From positions 1 to 64,000 of the forward strand of contig JBFWNN010000003.1 in assembly GCA_050251035.1 (NCBI GenBank): DNA of 64,000 nucleotides. Direction: 5' to 3'. The notes under the pieces were generated by a model. The model made no database searches and had not been told where the DNA came from. It was given only the letters and a program-made list of their open reading frames with translations. Below, piece by piece: positions 19,477 through 27,473 of this stretch. The translations under genes and the position numbers were made by a program. Numbering within the stretch: position 1 is the stretch's first letter; each line of letters opens with the position of its first letter. This DNA is from Taklimakanibacter sp050251035 (GTDB lineage: Bacteria > Pseudomonadota > Alphaproteobacteria > Rhizobiales > Aestuariivirgaceae).

Positions 19477-20574
19477 CTACAGTGTCTTCTTGCGCTGCTG
19501 GCTCATCATGAAGGTGTCGAAGGTGTTCTCCGACACCTGCTGCCAGAGATAGGCGTCGTTGCGCTGCGCCTTGATCGCGTCATAGAGCTTCTTGAAAGGG
19601 GCGTTTGTGCCGGAGATCTCGGCATAGGTCTCGTTCGCCGCGGTGAAGCACGCCTCCAGGATATCGGCCGAGAAGGGCCGGAGCTTGGCGCCGTCGGCGA
19701 CGAGCTTCTTGATCGCCGTCGGATTGAGCTGGTCGTATTTGGACTGACAGTCGACATTGGCGGCCATGGCGGCCGCGGTGACGATGGCCTGATAGCTCTT
19801 CGGCAGTTCGTCCCATTTTCCTTTGTTGATGAAGAAATGCAGCGCCGCGCCGCCTTCCCACCAGCCCGGATAATAATAGAACGGCGCCACCTTGTTGAAG
19901 CCGAGCTTCTGGTCGTCATAGGGCCCGACCCATTCGGCGGCGTCGATCGTGCCCTTTTCCAGCGAAGGATAGATGTCGCCGCCGGCGATCTGCTGCGGCA
20001 CCACGCCGAGCTTCTGCATGACGGCGCCGGCGAAGCCCGCGATGCGCATCTTGGTGCCCTTGAGGTCTTCCGGCGTCTTGATCTCCTTGCGGAACCAGCC
20101 GCCCATCTGGGCGCCCGTATTGCCGCCCGGCAGACCGATGAAATTATAGGCGGCATAGAACTCGTTGAGCAGCTCGTTGCCGCCGCCATGATAGAACCAG
20201 GCGTTCTGCTGGCGCGAATTGAGGCCGAAGGGCACGGCGGTGCCGAAGGCGAAGGTCGGGTCCTTGCCCCAGTAGTAATAGGAGCAGGTGTGGGCCATCT
20301 CGACCGTGCCGTCCGTCACCTTGTCGGCGGCCTGCAGCCCGGGCACAAGCTCGCCCGCCGGGAAACACTGGATCTGGAACTTGCCGTCGCTCGCTTCCGA
20401 GACGAATTTGGCGAAGACCTCGGCCGTGCCGTAGATCGTGTCGAGGCTCTTGGGGAAGCTCGAGGTCAGGCGCCATTTGAGCTCGGGCGCCGACTGCGCG
20501 AGCGCCGGCGCCGCCAGGGTCGTCGCGGCGGCGGCAAGGGTTCCGGAACGGGTGATAAAGCGGCGGCGATCCAT
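19477..20574 (-). CDS. TRAP transporter substrate-binding protein, DctP/TakP-like (copy 2)
   Basis: This 365-aa protein is a tandem paralogue of the gene at 18194-19291 with exactly the same length. It shares the Tat-type signal (MDRRRFITRSGTLAAAA), the PKSLDTIYGTAEVFAKF start of the mature domain, and DAAEWVGPYDDQKLGFNK. Differences cluster near residues 190-200 (MRIAGFAGAVMQKLG versus MRIGGFGGKVIAKLG) and in the C-terminal helices. It is probably a second receptor for the same permease. A 185-bp gap before copy 1 may contain its own promoter. Confidence 0.92.
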   Translation of the reverse strand: MDRRRFITRSGTLAAAATTLAAPALAQSAPELKWRLTSSFPKSLDTIYGTAEVFAKFVSEASDGKFQIQCFPAGELVPGLQAADKVTDGTVEMAHTCSYYYWGKDPTFAFGTAVPFGLNSRQQNAWFYHGGGNELLNEFYAAYNFIGLPGGNTGAQMGGWFRKEIKTPEDLKGTKMRIAGFAGAVMQKLGVVPQQIAGGDIYPSLEKGTIDAAEWVGPYDDQKLGFNKVAPFYYYPGWWEGGAALHFFINKGKWDELPKSYQAIVTAAAMAANVDCQSKYDQLNPTAIKKLVADGAKLRPFSADILEACFTAANETYAEISGTNAPFKKLYDAIKAQRNDAYLWQQVSENTFDTFMMSQQRKKTL

Positions 20575-20740
20575 GAAAGCATTCCTTTGGCTGGGGACGG
20601 GGACCGGCGACGCGGCCGGTTGCGCTCCTTATAGAAGGGCGCTTCCGCTCCAGCCAATACGCCAAAGGATGCAAAGGCTCGTCGCCTCTGGCATCATGGC
20701 GGACGCCTTCTCTGGTTTGCCCGGAGCGGGCTGAAAGAGG

Positions 20741-20768
20741 TGGTCCGCCGGTGGCAGCCGGCGGGCCA
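20741..20768 (-). terminator. Hairpin downstream of secreted-protein gene
   Basis: An 11-bp stem (TGGTCCGCCGG pairing with CCGGCGGGCCA, one G-U pair) and a 6-nt loop sit 24 bp after the stop of the secreted-protein gene. No U-run follows on the minus strand, so termination is inferred. Confidence 0.45.
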
Positions 20769-20791
20769 TCGTCTCGATTACGCGGGCGGCA

Positions 20792-21514
20792 TCACTTCTT
20801 GAGCGTGATCGTTCCAGGGAAGGTCAGTTTTCCCGAGGCGATCTTGTGCACGCCGGTGACGCAGAGGAGCGGCGCCTTGCCTTCGCCATGGACCTGCAGC
20901 TCGGCGGTGACCGCGTCGAAGGCGGCATTCGCCTGATCCTTCAGCGGCACCGTGATCCTGACCGTCGAGCCCTTGAGCGCGGGCGACATGCCCGGACTGT
21001 CGAGTGCGATCGGCAGTCCGGGCGCGGTCGCGGGCAGCACGTCGCTGCCGGGAGAAACGTCCTTGACCTTGAGCCCGGCGCCGCAGGCCTTGTCTTCGCC
21101 GAGCACCACCCAGTGCGAATGCCAGCCGGCGCCGTCATTGGCGGGGTCGCCGTCATTGTTCTCGTCATAGAGCGGCGTGTCGTCGAAATCGGGATGGGCG
21201 GTGATGGCGAGCGCCAATATGCCCGTGCCCTTGCCGAAGCCGACTGCCGACGGATCGATCTTGGTCGGCCAGACATAGGCCGCGACCTTGGCGCCGGCGA
21301 GCTTGCCGATGGCCTCGGGCTTCACGCTTCCGGCCTCGCCCGTGACCTCCATGGCGAATTCGGCGATCCGGCCGTCGGTCGTGGCCCCGGCCTTGGTGAT
21401 GTCGAAGGCGGGCGGCACCTTGCCGTCGCTTTTGGCGGTGATGTCATGCGCCGACGCGGCGGCGGAAAACGCAGCACCCGCCAGCAGGCCGGCGCAGCAA
21501 GCAAACAGTCTCAT
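20792..21514 (-). CDS. Secreted protein of unknown function
   Basis: This 240-aa protein has a clear Sec signal peptide (MRLFACCAGLLAGAAFSAAASAHD). The mature part is acidic and Gly/Ala-rich with the segments YDENNDGDPANDGAGWHSHWVV (Asp-rich, perhaps metal-binding) and LGEDKACGAGLKV, and it ends in a beta-rich LQVHGEGKAPLLCVTGVHK region. No characterised domain is recognised. Its start overlaps the stop of the MarR gene by 4 bp (ATGA), so both are translated from one message and the regulator probably controls this secreted factor. Confidence 0.75.
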   Translation of the reverse strand: MRLFACCAGLLAGAAFSAAASAHDITAKSDGKVPPAFDITKAGATTDGRIAEFAMEVTGEAGSVKPEAIGKLAGAKVAAYVWPTKIDPSAVGFGKGTGILALAITAHPDFDDTPLYDENNDGDPANDGAGWHSHWVVLGEDKACGAGLKVKDVSPGSDVLPATAPGLPIALDSPGMSPALKGSTVRITVPLKDQANAAFDAVTAELQVHGEGKAPLLCVTGVHKIASGKLTFPGTITLKK

Positions 21515-22194
21515 TCGATCGTCTCCTCATGTTGGTTTTGCCCGGAGCCTGGCGTCTCGCCGATGAATATCCGCCAGGTGGCAGCCTGGTGGTCGGGAGA
21601 CGCCGCATCGTGTTCGCCGCAATCGACCTGCAGGTCGGCGGAGCCGAAGGCGGCGCGCACGAATTCGCAATAATGAGGTTTCGTCGATCCGGGCGCCGCC
21701 TGCGGACGGAAATGCCGGCAGGTGACGCACATGCGCTGCGCCGGCATGGCCTGGTCCTGCAGGAGCGCCCGGATCATCTTGATCATGATGTGGAGGAGGG
21801 CGGCCTGCTCCTTGCGGCTCAAGGCCGCGAGCGCCGTCGCCATGCGCGGCATCTGGCCCTGCGCCGCCATGAGCGCCGCGCGTCCCGGTTCGGTCGGATG
21901 GATGAGGAGGGCGCGGCCGTCCTCGGGGTCGCTCTGGCGCGTGATGAAGCCTTTGCGCTCGAGGGCTATGAGCGAATCGGTGACGGTCGGCTGCCTGAGG
22001 CCCAGCTCGCGCGCGATGCTCTTGACCCGGAAGCCCGGCGCGCGGCGGCTCAGCAGGCGCAGGATGGCGAGCTGCGTCGGATTGAGCCCCTGCGGGCCCG
22101 CCGACTGCCGCTCTTCCAGCCGGTGCAGGCTGGCGAGACGCTCGAGGCCCTCATGCAGCCGTTCCGGCAAAGGCGATAGCGGGAACTTGACCAT
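21511..22194 (-). CDS. MarR-family regulator with Cys-rich C-terminal extension
   Basis: This 227-aa protein has a MarR winged helix (about residues 25-140: LNPTQLAILRLLSRRAPGFRVKSIARELGLRQPTVTDSL and QSDPEDGRALLIHPTEPGRA). An unusual C-terminal part of about 80 residues follows, with CVTCRHFRP, HYCEF and VDCGEHD. These four Cys plus His residues could bind a metal or sense redox state. ATG at 22194 is preferred over the upstream TTG-like extension. A perfect palindrome 12 bp upstream is a probable operator, suggesting autoregulation of the two-gene operon. Confidence 0.85.
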   Translation of the reverse strand: MVKFPLSPLPERLHEGLERLASLHRLEERQSAGPQGLNPTQLAILRLLSRRAPGFRVKSIARELGLRQPTVTDSLIALERKGFITRQSDPEDGRALLIHPTEPGRAALMAAQGQMPRMATALAALSRKEQAALLHIMIKMIRALLQDQAMPAQRMCVTCRHFRPQAAPGSTKPHYCEFVRAAFGSADLQVDCGEHDAASPDHQAATWRIFIGETPGSGQNQHEETIE

Positions 22195-22205
22195 GCCGGA
22201 ATAAT

Positions 22206-22222
22206 ACATAGGAATCCTATGT
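22206..22222. promoter_or_regulatory. Candidate MarR operator
   Basis: The 17-bp palindrome ACATAGGAATCCTATGT has perfect 8-bp arms around one central base. It lies 12 bp upstream of the marR start codon, where a bound dimer would block transcription or initiation. It is the strongest AT-rich dyad in this region. Confidence 0.65.
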
Positions 22223-22319
22223 TAATCAAGAGTCACCTTGTGTAAGGGCGAGGAACCTTTCCTTTGGGCGGACGTTATCGAGACATGCTTCGCCAGGCTG
22301 GACAAGTCGGCTGAAGCGC

Positions 22320-22358
22320 GGCCCGCCCGGGAAGCTCCGTGGATTTCCCGGGCGGGCC
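22320..22358. other. Perfect 13-bp GC-rich inverted repeat in divergent spacer
   Basis: The arms GGCCCGCCCGGGA and its exact complement flank a 13-nt loop between the divergent MarR operon and the small membrane-protein gene at 22408. It may be a 5' leader hairpin of the latter, a transcription attenuator, or a repeat element. No U-run follows. Confidence 0.5.
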
Positions 22359-22407
22359 GACGGCTCGAAAATCTGATCTTCGCAAGTTTCGAAAGCGGGA
22401 GGAGTCG

Positions 22408-22614
22408 ATGACTCTGTCGGCGCATAAGGCTTTGTTTTCACTGATCGTCCTCGCGGCCCTGCTGGGCTTCGGCTGGATCCTGATCGTTTATGTCGTTTCG
22501 TTCCATGCCGCCCAATGGGTCATCGACCGCATCGAAGGCGTGCCGGCGCCGCGCCGCGCGCCGCTGCGCGCCGTTCCCGTGCGCCGCGTCATGGCGCGCG
22601 CCTCACGCGCCTGA
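22408..22614 (+). CDS. Small single-pass membrane protein
   Basis: This 68-aa protein begins MTLSAHKALFSLIVLAAL. It has one strong TM helix (about residues 8-33) and a basic, Arg/Pro-rich tail (VPAPRRAPLRAVPVRRVMAR). The start has a strong GGGAGGAG site 3-5 nt upstream. Its end overlaps the convergent DUF1772 gene by 12 bp. No family is recognised. Confidence 0.6.
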   Translation: MTLSAHKALFSLIVLAALLGFGWILIVYVVSFHAAQWVIDRIEGVPAPRRAPLRAVPVRRVMARASRA

Positions 22615-23091
22615 GCGCAGCATCAATCCCCAGATGAACAGCACCATGGCGAGCAACGGCGCCACTGTGCGCACCGTGTTCCAGAACGTCCAGTCGCTGA
22701 GATAACGTGTCCATAGCGCGCCGCCTTCGCCCGCTGCCGTGGTGACGGCGGCGAGCGCGGTGTTGAGCGGCACGTTGAACACGATCGTCACCACGAGCGA
22801 GCCTACGATCAAGACGAGGCTCGCGGCGAGGATGACGGCGGAGCCCGGCTCGCTCCATTTGAAGACCGCCATGACGGCGAGGATGGCGCAGACGATGGGT
22901 GTGCCGAAGAACACCGTGAAGAACCACGGATTGATCACCGTGACATTGATCGAGTTCATCGCGGCGATGCCCTGCTCGGGCGGAAGGCGCGCCAGCGCCG
23001 CCATGACGAAAGTCGAGAAGGCGAAGAAGATGCCGGCGGTGAGGCCCGAGCCGACGATGGCGAGGACCTCGAGGATGAGAAAGAGCGACAT
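22603..23091 (-). CDS. DUF1772 / anthrone oxygenase-like membrane protein
   Basis: This 162-aa protein has four TM helices and the DUF1772 pattern: an N-terminal TM followed by FAFSTFVMAALARLPPEQGIAAMNSINVTVINPWFFTVFFG, and a C-terminal LSDWTFWNTVRTVAPLLAMVLFIWG. Some relatives act as anthrone oxygenases; the bacterial members are uncharacterised. The ATG at 23091 fits the family start. It follows phoD in the same direction, 103 bp downstream. Confidence 0.85.
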   Translation of the reverse strand: MSLFLILEVLAIVGSGLTAGIFFAFSTFVMAALARLPPEQGIAAMNSINVTVINPWFFTVFFGTPIVCAILAVMAVFKWSEPGSAVILAASLVLIVGSLVVTIVFNVPLNTALAAVTTAAGEGGALWTRYLSDWTFWNTVRTVAPLLAMVLFIWGLMLRSGA

Positions 23092-23194
23092 ATGTGCCTC
23101 CCGGGCCGTGGCGAGCCGGAATGACGGAGCGCCGAACGACATCTTTGCACGATTGCAACGTCCCATCCAGCGCGCCGAAAGATGAGGAGAACCG

Positions 23195-24832
23195 CTATCC
23201 CTTGGGATCGAGCGTGACGCGGTAGAGCTCGCTGTTGCCGCGGTCCATGAGCCGCACCGTCATCTGCCGGGTCTTGGCGTCGATGTCGACGATGCCGAAG
23301 AATTGCAGGCCCGCCGACGGCGGCAGGTTGACTCCCTGGCCGGGGGCGGGCGCCTTCATGAATTTCACCTCGGGGCCGAAGGTCATGTCGAGCGCATTGG
23401 GGCCGAAGGTGCCGGCATGCAGGGGGCCGGAGACGAATTCCCAGAAGGGGTCGAAATCCTGGAACTGCGCTTTGTCCGGCGAATAGAGATGCGCCGCGGT
23501 GTAATGCACATCGCCGGTGAGCCACACGACATTGCCGATCTTCGCGTCTCTGATGAAGGTCAGGAGCTCGGCCAGCTCGAGCTCGCGGCCCAGGGGTGCA
23601 CCCTGATCGCCATTGGCGATGCCTTCGACACCGGTCTTCGTCTTCCAGTCGTCCCAGATGATGAGGCCGATCGGCATGTCCGCGGCGATCACCTTCCACG
23701 TCGCCGTCGACCTGGCCAGCGCCTGCTTCAGCCAGTCGAGCTGGCGCGCGCCCAGGATGCGCGATTGCGGCGTGAGCGCCGCTTCCAGCGAAGCGCCATT
23801 GGCGCCGCGATAGCGCCTGAGATCGAGAAAGAAGACATCGAGCCGGGGGCCATAGGCGATCTTGCGATAGACGCGCAACGGATCGCCCGGCAGATGCCGG
23901 ATCGGCATCATCTCATGGAAGGCGCGTGCCGCCCTCTCGCTCAGGAGCTCGATCGATTTCTCCGTGTAGCGGTCGTCGGCGCGGAGATCCTTGCCCCACG
24001 ACCAGTTGTCGACGACCTCGTGATCGTCCCATTGGCAGAAGGTGGGAACGTTCGCATTGAAGGCGCGCAGATTGTCGTCGAGCAGATTGTATTTGAAGCG
24101 GCCGCGGAACTCGGCCAGCGTCTCCGCCACCTTGTCGACGCCGTCCGCGACGATGTTCTTCCACAAGCCGTTCGCGGTCTGAACCTCCGGCCTGATCGGA
24201 CCGTCGGCATAGATCGTGTCGCCCGAATGCAGGAAGAAATCCGGCTCGTGCGCCGCCATCGTGGCATAGGTCTTCATGCCGCCGTCATCCGGGTTGATGC
24301 CGAAGCCCTGGCCCGCCGTATCGGCCGACCAGACGAAACGCACCCCGCGCCCATTCGCCGGCGCGGTGCGGAAGCGCCCGACGACCGGCTCGCTCACGCC
24401 GTTGACGTCGGTGAGATCGGCGAAGCGCAGGCGATAGAACATGGTCTGGCCGGGCGGAAGACCGGTGACCAGCCGCTTGGCGGCCAGATCGTTGCCGGGC
24501 AATGCGGTGACGGGCCTGAGCCTGCGGGCATCCGCAAAGCTCTCGGTGGTGGCGATCTCGATATGGAGCCGCGCCGGGCGGTCGCTGCGCGCCCAGACGA
24601 CGCCCGACGTCTGCTCGACATCGCCCGACTGGACGCCATGGCTGACGACGGGCCGCGCCGCCGCCCGGCTCAGGCCCGGCATCGCCAGTCCGCCGGCGCC
24701 GGCAACCAGGCCGGCGGCCGATGTCACAAGGAAGCGGCGGCGGTTCAGCAAGGGACGCAAAGGAAGCTCCTGTCGATATTCCCTGCGCTCAATATCGCCG
24801 ATCGGTATCGACATGGCCATGGTCTTTGCCAT
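23195..24832 (-). CDS. phoD: Alkaline phosphatase PhoD
   Basis: This protein of about 545 aa has a Tat signal (LLNRRRFLVTSAAGLVAGAG) followed by the PhoD N-terminal domain (SHGVQSGDVEQTSGVVWARSD) and a metallophosphatase core. Core motifs include FLHSGDTIYADGPI, FCQWDDHEVVDNWSWG, IAADMPIGL and WLTGDVHYTAAHLY, which hold the metal ligands. PhoD hydrolyses phosphodiesters and monoesters in the periplasm. ATGs at 24832, 24820 and 24814 are all possible; the signal starts well inside. Divergent from the GNAT gene, with starts only 2 bp apart if both outer ATGs are used. Confidence 0.92.
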   Translation of the reverse strand: MAKTMAMSIPIGDIERREYRQELPLRPLLNRRRFLVTSAAGLVAGAGGLAMPGLSRAAARPVVSHGVQSGDVEQTSGVVWARSDRPARLHIEIATTESFADARRLRPVTALPGNDLAAKRLVTGLPPGQTMFYRLRFADLTDVNGVSEPVVGRFRTAPANGRGVRFVWSADTAGQGFGINPDDGGMKTYATMAAHEPDFFLHSGDTIYADGPIRPEVQTANGLWKNIVADGVDKVAETLAEFRGRFKYNLLDDNLRAFNANVPTFCQWDDHEVVDNWSWGKDLRADDRYTEKSIELLSERAARAFHEMMPIRHLPGDPLRVYRKIAYGPRLDVFFLDLRRYRGANGASLEAALTPQSRILGARQLDWLKQALARSTATWKVIAADMPIGLIIWDDWKTKTGVEGIANGDQGAPLGRELELAELLTFIRDAKIGNVVWLTGDVHYTAAHLYSPDKAQFQDFDPFWEFVSGPLHAGTFGPNALDMTFGPEVKFMKAPAPGQGVNLPPSAGLQFFGIVDIDAKTRQMTVRLMDRGNSELYRVTLDPKG

Positions 24833-24833
24833 T

Positions 24834-25622
24834 ATGCGCTCTGCCCAAACGAAACGACGTGACCCATTGAAGAGAACCGCATCGCCGGCCGACGACCTCG
24901 CTCTCATCGCCGTCGACTTCCGCACCTTGTTCGTGCCGGCGGGCGACAGGCGCATCGAGCGCGAGAATGATCCCGACCGCTCGCCGGGGCCGCTCTTCTG
25001 GCTCGCGGGCTGTGCCCAGGGCAACATCGCCGGCGTCCGGCAGGACGTGAGCGACGCCGTGGCGCGGGAGCTCCTGGCGCTCGCGGACACGGAGCCGCCG
25101 TTCCATGCGCCGGGCACGCTGCCCCGCCATGTCGAGCGCTACGAGACCTTGCTCACGCGCGACGGCGCAGCGCCCAGGGGCGAGGTCGAGCTCATTCATG
25201 AGTTGCCGCATGACCTGCCGACGAAGGGCGATCATGAGCTCGTCCTCTCCGGCAGCGCAGCCGCGTTTCGCTTCGAGGCCGGGATCGCGCGATGCGGCAT
25301 GCCGCAGAACCTCGTCGAACTGAAGATGCGCGCGCCCGCCGATCTGTGGCCGCCCTGGTGCATGCTCCTGGCGGAGGGCGAGGTCGCCGCCATGGCCTTC
25401 GCCGCGCGTCTTTCCGACGACGGCGCCGAACTCGGCCTCGTCACCGTGCCGAAATTCCGCGGCCGCGGTTTCGCCGCCGAAGTGACGGCCGGCTGGTCGC
25501 GCCTGCCGGCGCTGGCCAAGCGCGCGCTGTTCTATTCGACGGCCGAAGACAACCTGGCCTCGCGCCGTGTCGTCGCGCGCCTTAGACTGCGCCGCATCGG
25601 CCGGGGCTTCCGGCTCGGCTGA
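24834..25622 (+). CDS. GNAT-family N-acetyltransferase (FR47-like)
   Basis: This protein of about 262 aa has a C-terminal GNAT-like fold: GEVAAMAFAARLSDDGAELGLVTVPKFRGRGFAAEVTAGWS contains the acetyl-CoA-binding R-G-R-G-F motif, followed by LFYSTAEDNLASRRVVARLRL. The N-terminal half (VDFRTLFVPAGDRRI) is not recognised. ATG at 24834 or TTG at 24867 could be the start. It lies 20 bp upstream of the ankyrin gene and may be co-transcribed. Confidence 0.78.
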   Translation: MRSAQTKRRDPLKRTASPADDLALIAVDFRTLFVPAGDRRIERENDPDRSPGPLFWLAGCAQGNIAGVRQDVSDAVARELLALADTEPPFHAPGTLPRHVERYETLLTRDGAAPRGEVELIHELPHDLPTKGDHELVLSGSAAAFRFEAGIARCGMPQNLVELKMRAPADLWPPWCMLLAEGEVAAMAFAARLSDDGAELGLVTVPKFRGRGFAAEVTAGWSRLPALAKRALFYSTAEDNLASRRVVARLRLRRIGRGFRLG

Positions 25623-25641
25623 CCAGAGGAAGGCCTGGGAC

Positions 25642-26553
25642 ATGATGAGCGCAACGACTCTCGACGGCCGGTTCCGCGCCGCCGTTGCCGCCATGGACGC
25701 AGGCGACCTCGCCGGGCTCGAGCGGCTGCTGTCCGAATACCCGATGCTCGCCGTTGCGCGCCTGGAACAGCCGGGCCAATGGCTCCGCGACCAGGCCGGC
25801 GATGCGGTGGACGGGTTCTTCAAGTCGCCTTATCTCCTGTGGTTCATCGCCGCCGATCCCGATCGCGGCAGGCCCGTTCCGCGCAATGCCGTGGCCCTGG
25901 CGACGGCGATCATCGCCGCGGCGCGCCAGGCCGGGGCGCCAGATATCCAGACGCAGCTCGATTACGCCTTGCGGCTGGTGTGCTGGTCGGTGCCGGCGCG
26001 GGCGACGGGCCTGCTCATCGACCTTGTCGCTCTCCTGGTCGCGGAAGGCGCCGGTCTCGACGGGCGCGATCTCTATGACGGCCGCTTCGGCACTCATGCC
26101 GAGGCGGCGCTCTATAACGGCAATGACGACGCGGCGCGCTTCCTGCTGGCGCGGGGCGCCCCCGTCACCCTGTCGGCGGCGCTCTGCCTCGGCCGATGGG
26201 CCGATGCCGACCGGCTCCTGGCGCGCGCCGACGCCGGCGACAAGGCCGATGCCTTCGTGCTGGCGGCGATGAAGGGCAAGGTCGCGGCGCTGCGCCGCAT
26301 GCTGGCGCTGGGCATCTCGCCCGACACGGTGAGCCTCCGCAACCAGTCGCATGCCGGCGCCCTGCATCACGCCGTATGGTCGCGCTCGCTTGCCGCGGTG
26401 AAGCTCCTCGTGGAAGCGGGTGGCGACCTCGCCCGCCGCGACACGATCTACAAAGGGACGCCTTTGGACTGGGCCCTCCATGGCGCGAGCCAGGCCAGGA
26501 CGGAAGACGCCGTCGCGGAGTATCGCGCCATTGCCGATTATCTGCGGCGCTAA
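25642..26553 (+). CDS. Ankyrin-repeat protein
   Basis: This 303-aa protein begins MMSATTLDGRFRAAVAAM, with AGAGGAAGG upstream. It has several ankyrin-like repeats: an N-terminal AMDAGDLAGLERLLSEYP, then EAALYNGNDDAARFLLARGA, AAMKGKVAALRRMLALGI and GALHHAVWSRSLAAVKLLVEAGGD. The final KGTPLDWALHGA is characteristic. It is probably cytosolic and involved in protein-protein contacts. No signal peptide. The stop abuts the convergent VOC gene. Confidence 0.85.
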   Translation: MMSATTLDGRFRAAVAAMDAGDLAGLERLLSEYPMLAVARLEQPGQWLRDQAGDAVDGFFKSPYLLWFIAADPDRGRPVPRNAVALATAIIAAARQAGAPDIQTQLDYALRLVCWSVPARATGLLIDLVALLVAEGAGLDGRDLYDGRFGTHAEAALYNGNDDAARFLLARGAPVTLSAALCLGRWADADRLLARADAGDKADAFVLAAMKGKVAALRRMLALGISPDTVSLRNQSHAGALHHAVWSRSLAAVKLLVEAGGDLARRDTIYKGTPLDWALHGASQARTEDAVAEYRAIADYLRR

Positions 26554-26978
26554 TCCTCGCCCGGCAGCCGGGCGAGGATCTCGACCGAGGCGGCGGAGCG
26601 CTGGGCTTCGCCGTGATGGACGGCCTCGATATTGTTGCCGTCGGGATCGAGGAGGAAGGCCGCGTAATAGCCCGGATGATAGGGGCGCTCGCCGGGCGCG
26701 CCATTGTCGCGTCCGCCGGCCTCGAGGCCCGCTTCATGGAAGCGGCGCACCGTGTCGCGATCCTCGGCCTGGAAGGCGATATGGACGCGGATCGCCTGGC
26801 TGCCGGCGGTCGCTGCCGCGACCCAGAGCTCGTCGGCATAGAAGAAGCCGGGCCCTTCCACCACGTCGATGTCCTTGCCGAGCGCCGCGATGGCCGCCTT
26901 ATAGAAGCGCTTGCTTGCTTCGAGGTCCCTGGCGTTGAGCTGGATGTGGTCGACGAGCCGGCCCCGGTGCAGCAGCAT
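26550..26978 (-). CDS. VOC-family (glyoxalase-like) protein
   Basis: This 142-aa protein has the two-module vicinal-oxygen-chelate fold. The start contains a metal-ligand-type His (LVDHIQLNARDLEASKRFYKAA), the second His/Glu positions are in HIAFQAEDRDTV, and LDPDGNNIEAVHH carries the terminal Glu/His. The substrate is unknown; families like this cover dioxygenases and glyoxalases. AAAGGAGAG precedes the ATG. The DUF488 gene lies 18 bp upstream in the same direction, so the two form a pair. Confidence 0.85.
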   Translation of the reverse strand: MLLHRGRLVDHIQLNARDLEASKRFYKAAIAALGKDIDVVEGPGFFYADELWVAAATAGSQAIRVHIAFQAEDRDTVRRFHEAGLEAGGRDNGAPGERPYHPGYYAAFLLDPDGNNIEAVHHGEAQRSAASVEILARLPGED

Positions 26979-26996
26979 GAGGCTCTCCTTTGCGGG

Positions 26997-27359
26997 TTAG
27001 GTGCGTTTCGCGAGCCAGGCTTCGAGCGCCACGGCATTGTTGTGCTTCTCGTCGTGCGCCGCATAGAGGAGCGTGACCGGCCCTTTCTTCATGCAGGCCT
27101 CGAGCTCCGCCACGGCCGCCTGTGCCGCCGCGCTCTCGAGCTCGCGCGCATAGGCGCCGACGAAATCCGTCCAGTCTTCGGGATGGCCATGGAACCTCTT
27201 GCGCAGCTCGTGGCTGGGCGCCAGGTCCTTGAGCCAGTGGTCGATCTTCGCCTTCTCCTTGGAAAGCCCGCGCGGCCACAGGCGGTCGACCAGGATGCGG
27301 GCGCCGTCGCTCTTGGCGGGCGGGTCATAGACGCGTTTGAGGAGGAGCTTTTTCGTCAT
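26997..27359 (-). CDS. DUF488 (YeaO-like) protein
   Basis: This 120-aa protein matches the YeaO/DUF488 family: KRVYDPPAKSDGARILVDRLWPRGLSKEKA, then HELRKRFHGHPEDW and VTLLYAAHDEKHNNAVAL. Biochemical function is unknown; the conserved Arg/His/Glu residues hint at an enzymatic or nucleic-acid-binding role. GGAAG precedes the ATG. It is the first gene of the two-gene unit with the VOC protein. Confidence 0.85.
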   Translation of the reverse strand: MTKKLLLKRVYDPPAKSDGARILVDRLWPRGLSKEKAKIDHWLKDLAPSHELRKRFHGHPEDWTDFVGAYARELESAAAQAAVAELEACMKKGPVTLLYAAHDEKHNNAVALEAWLAKRT

Positions 27360-27473
27360 CGGCCTTCCAGTCTAGCGCTTCATACGGGCAATGCCACCGT
27401 CCACGCATCGCCCTTGTGAGCGCCGGACATTCCACGTTATCCTAACGTCATAAGCGCGGCGGGAGGGTCCATC

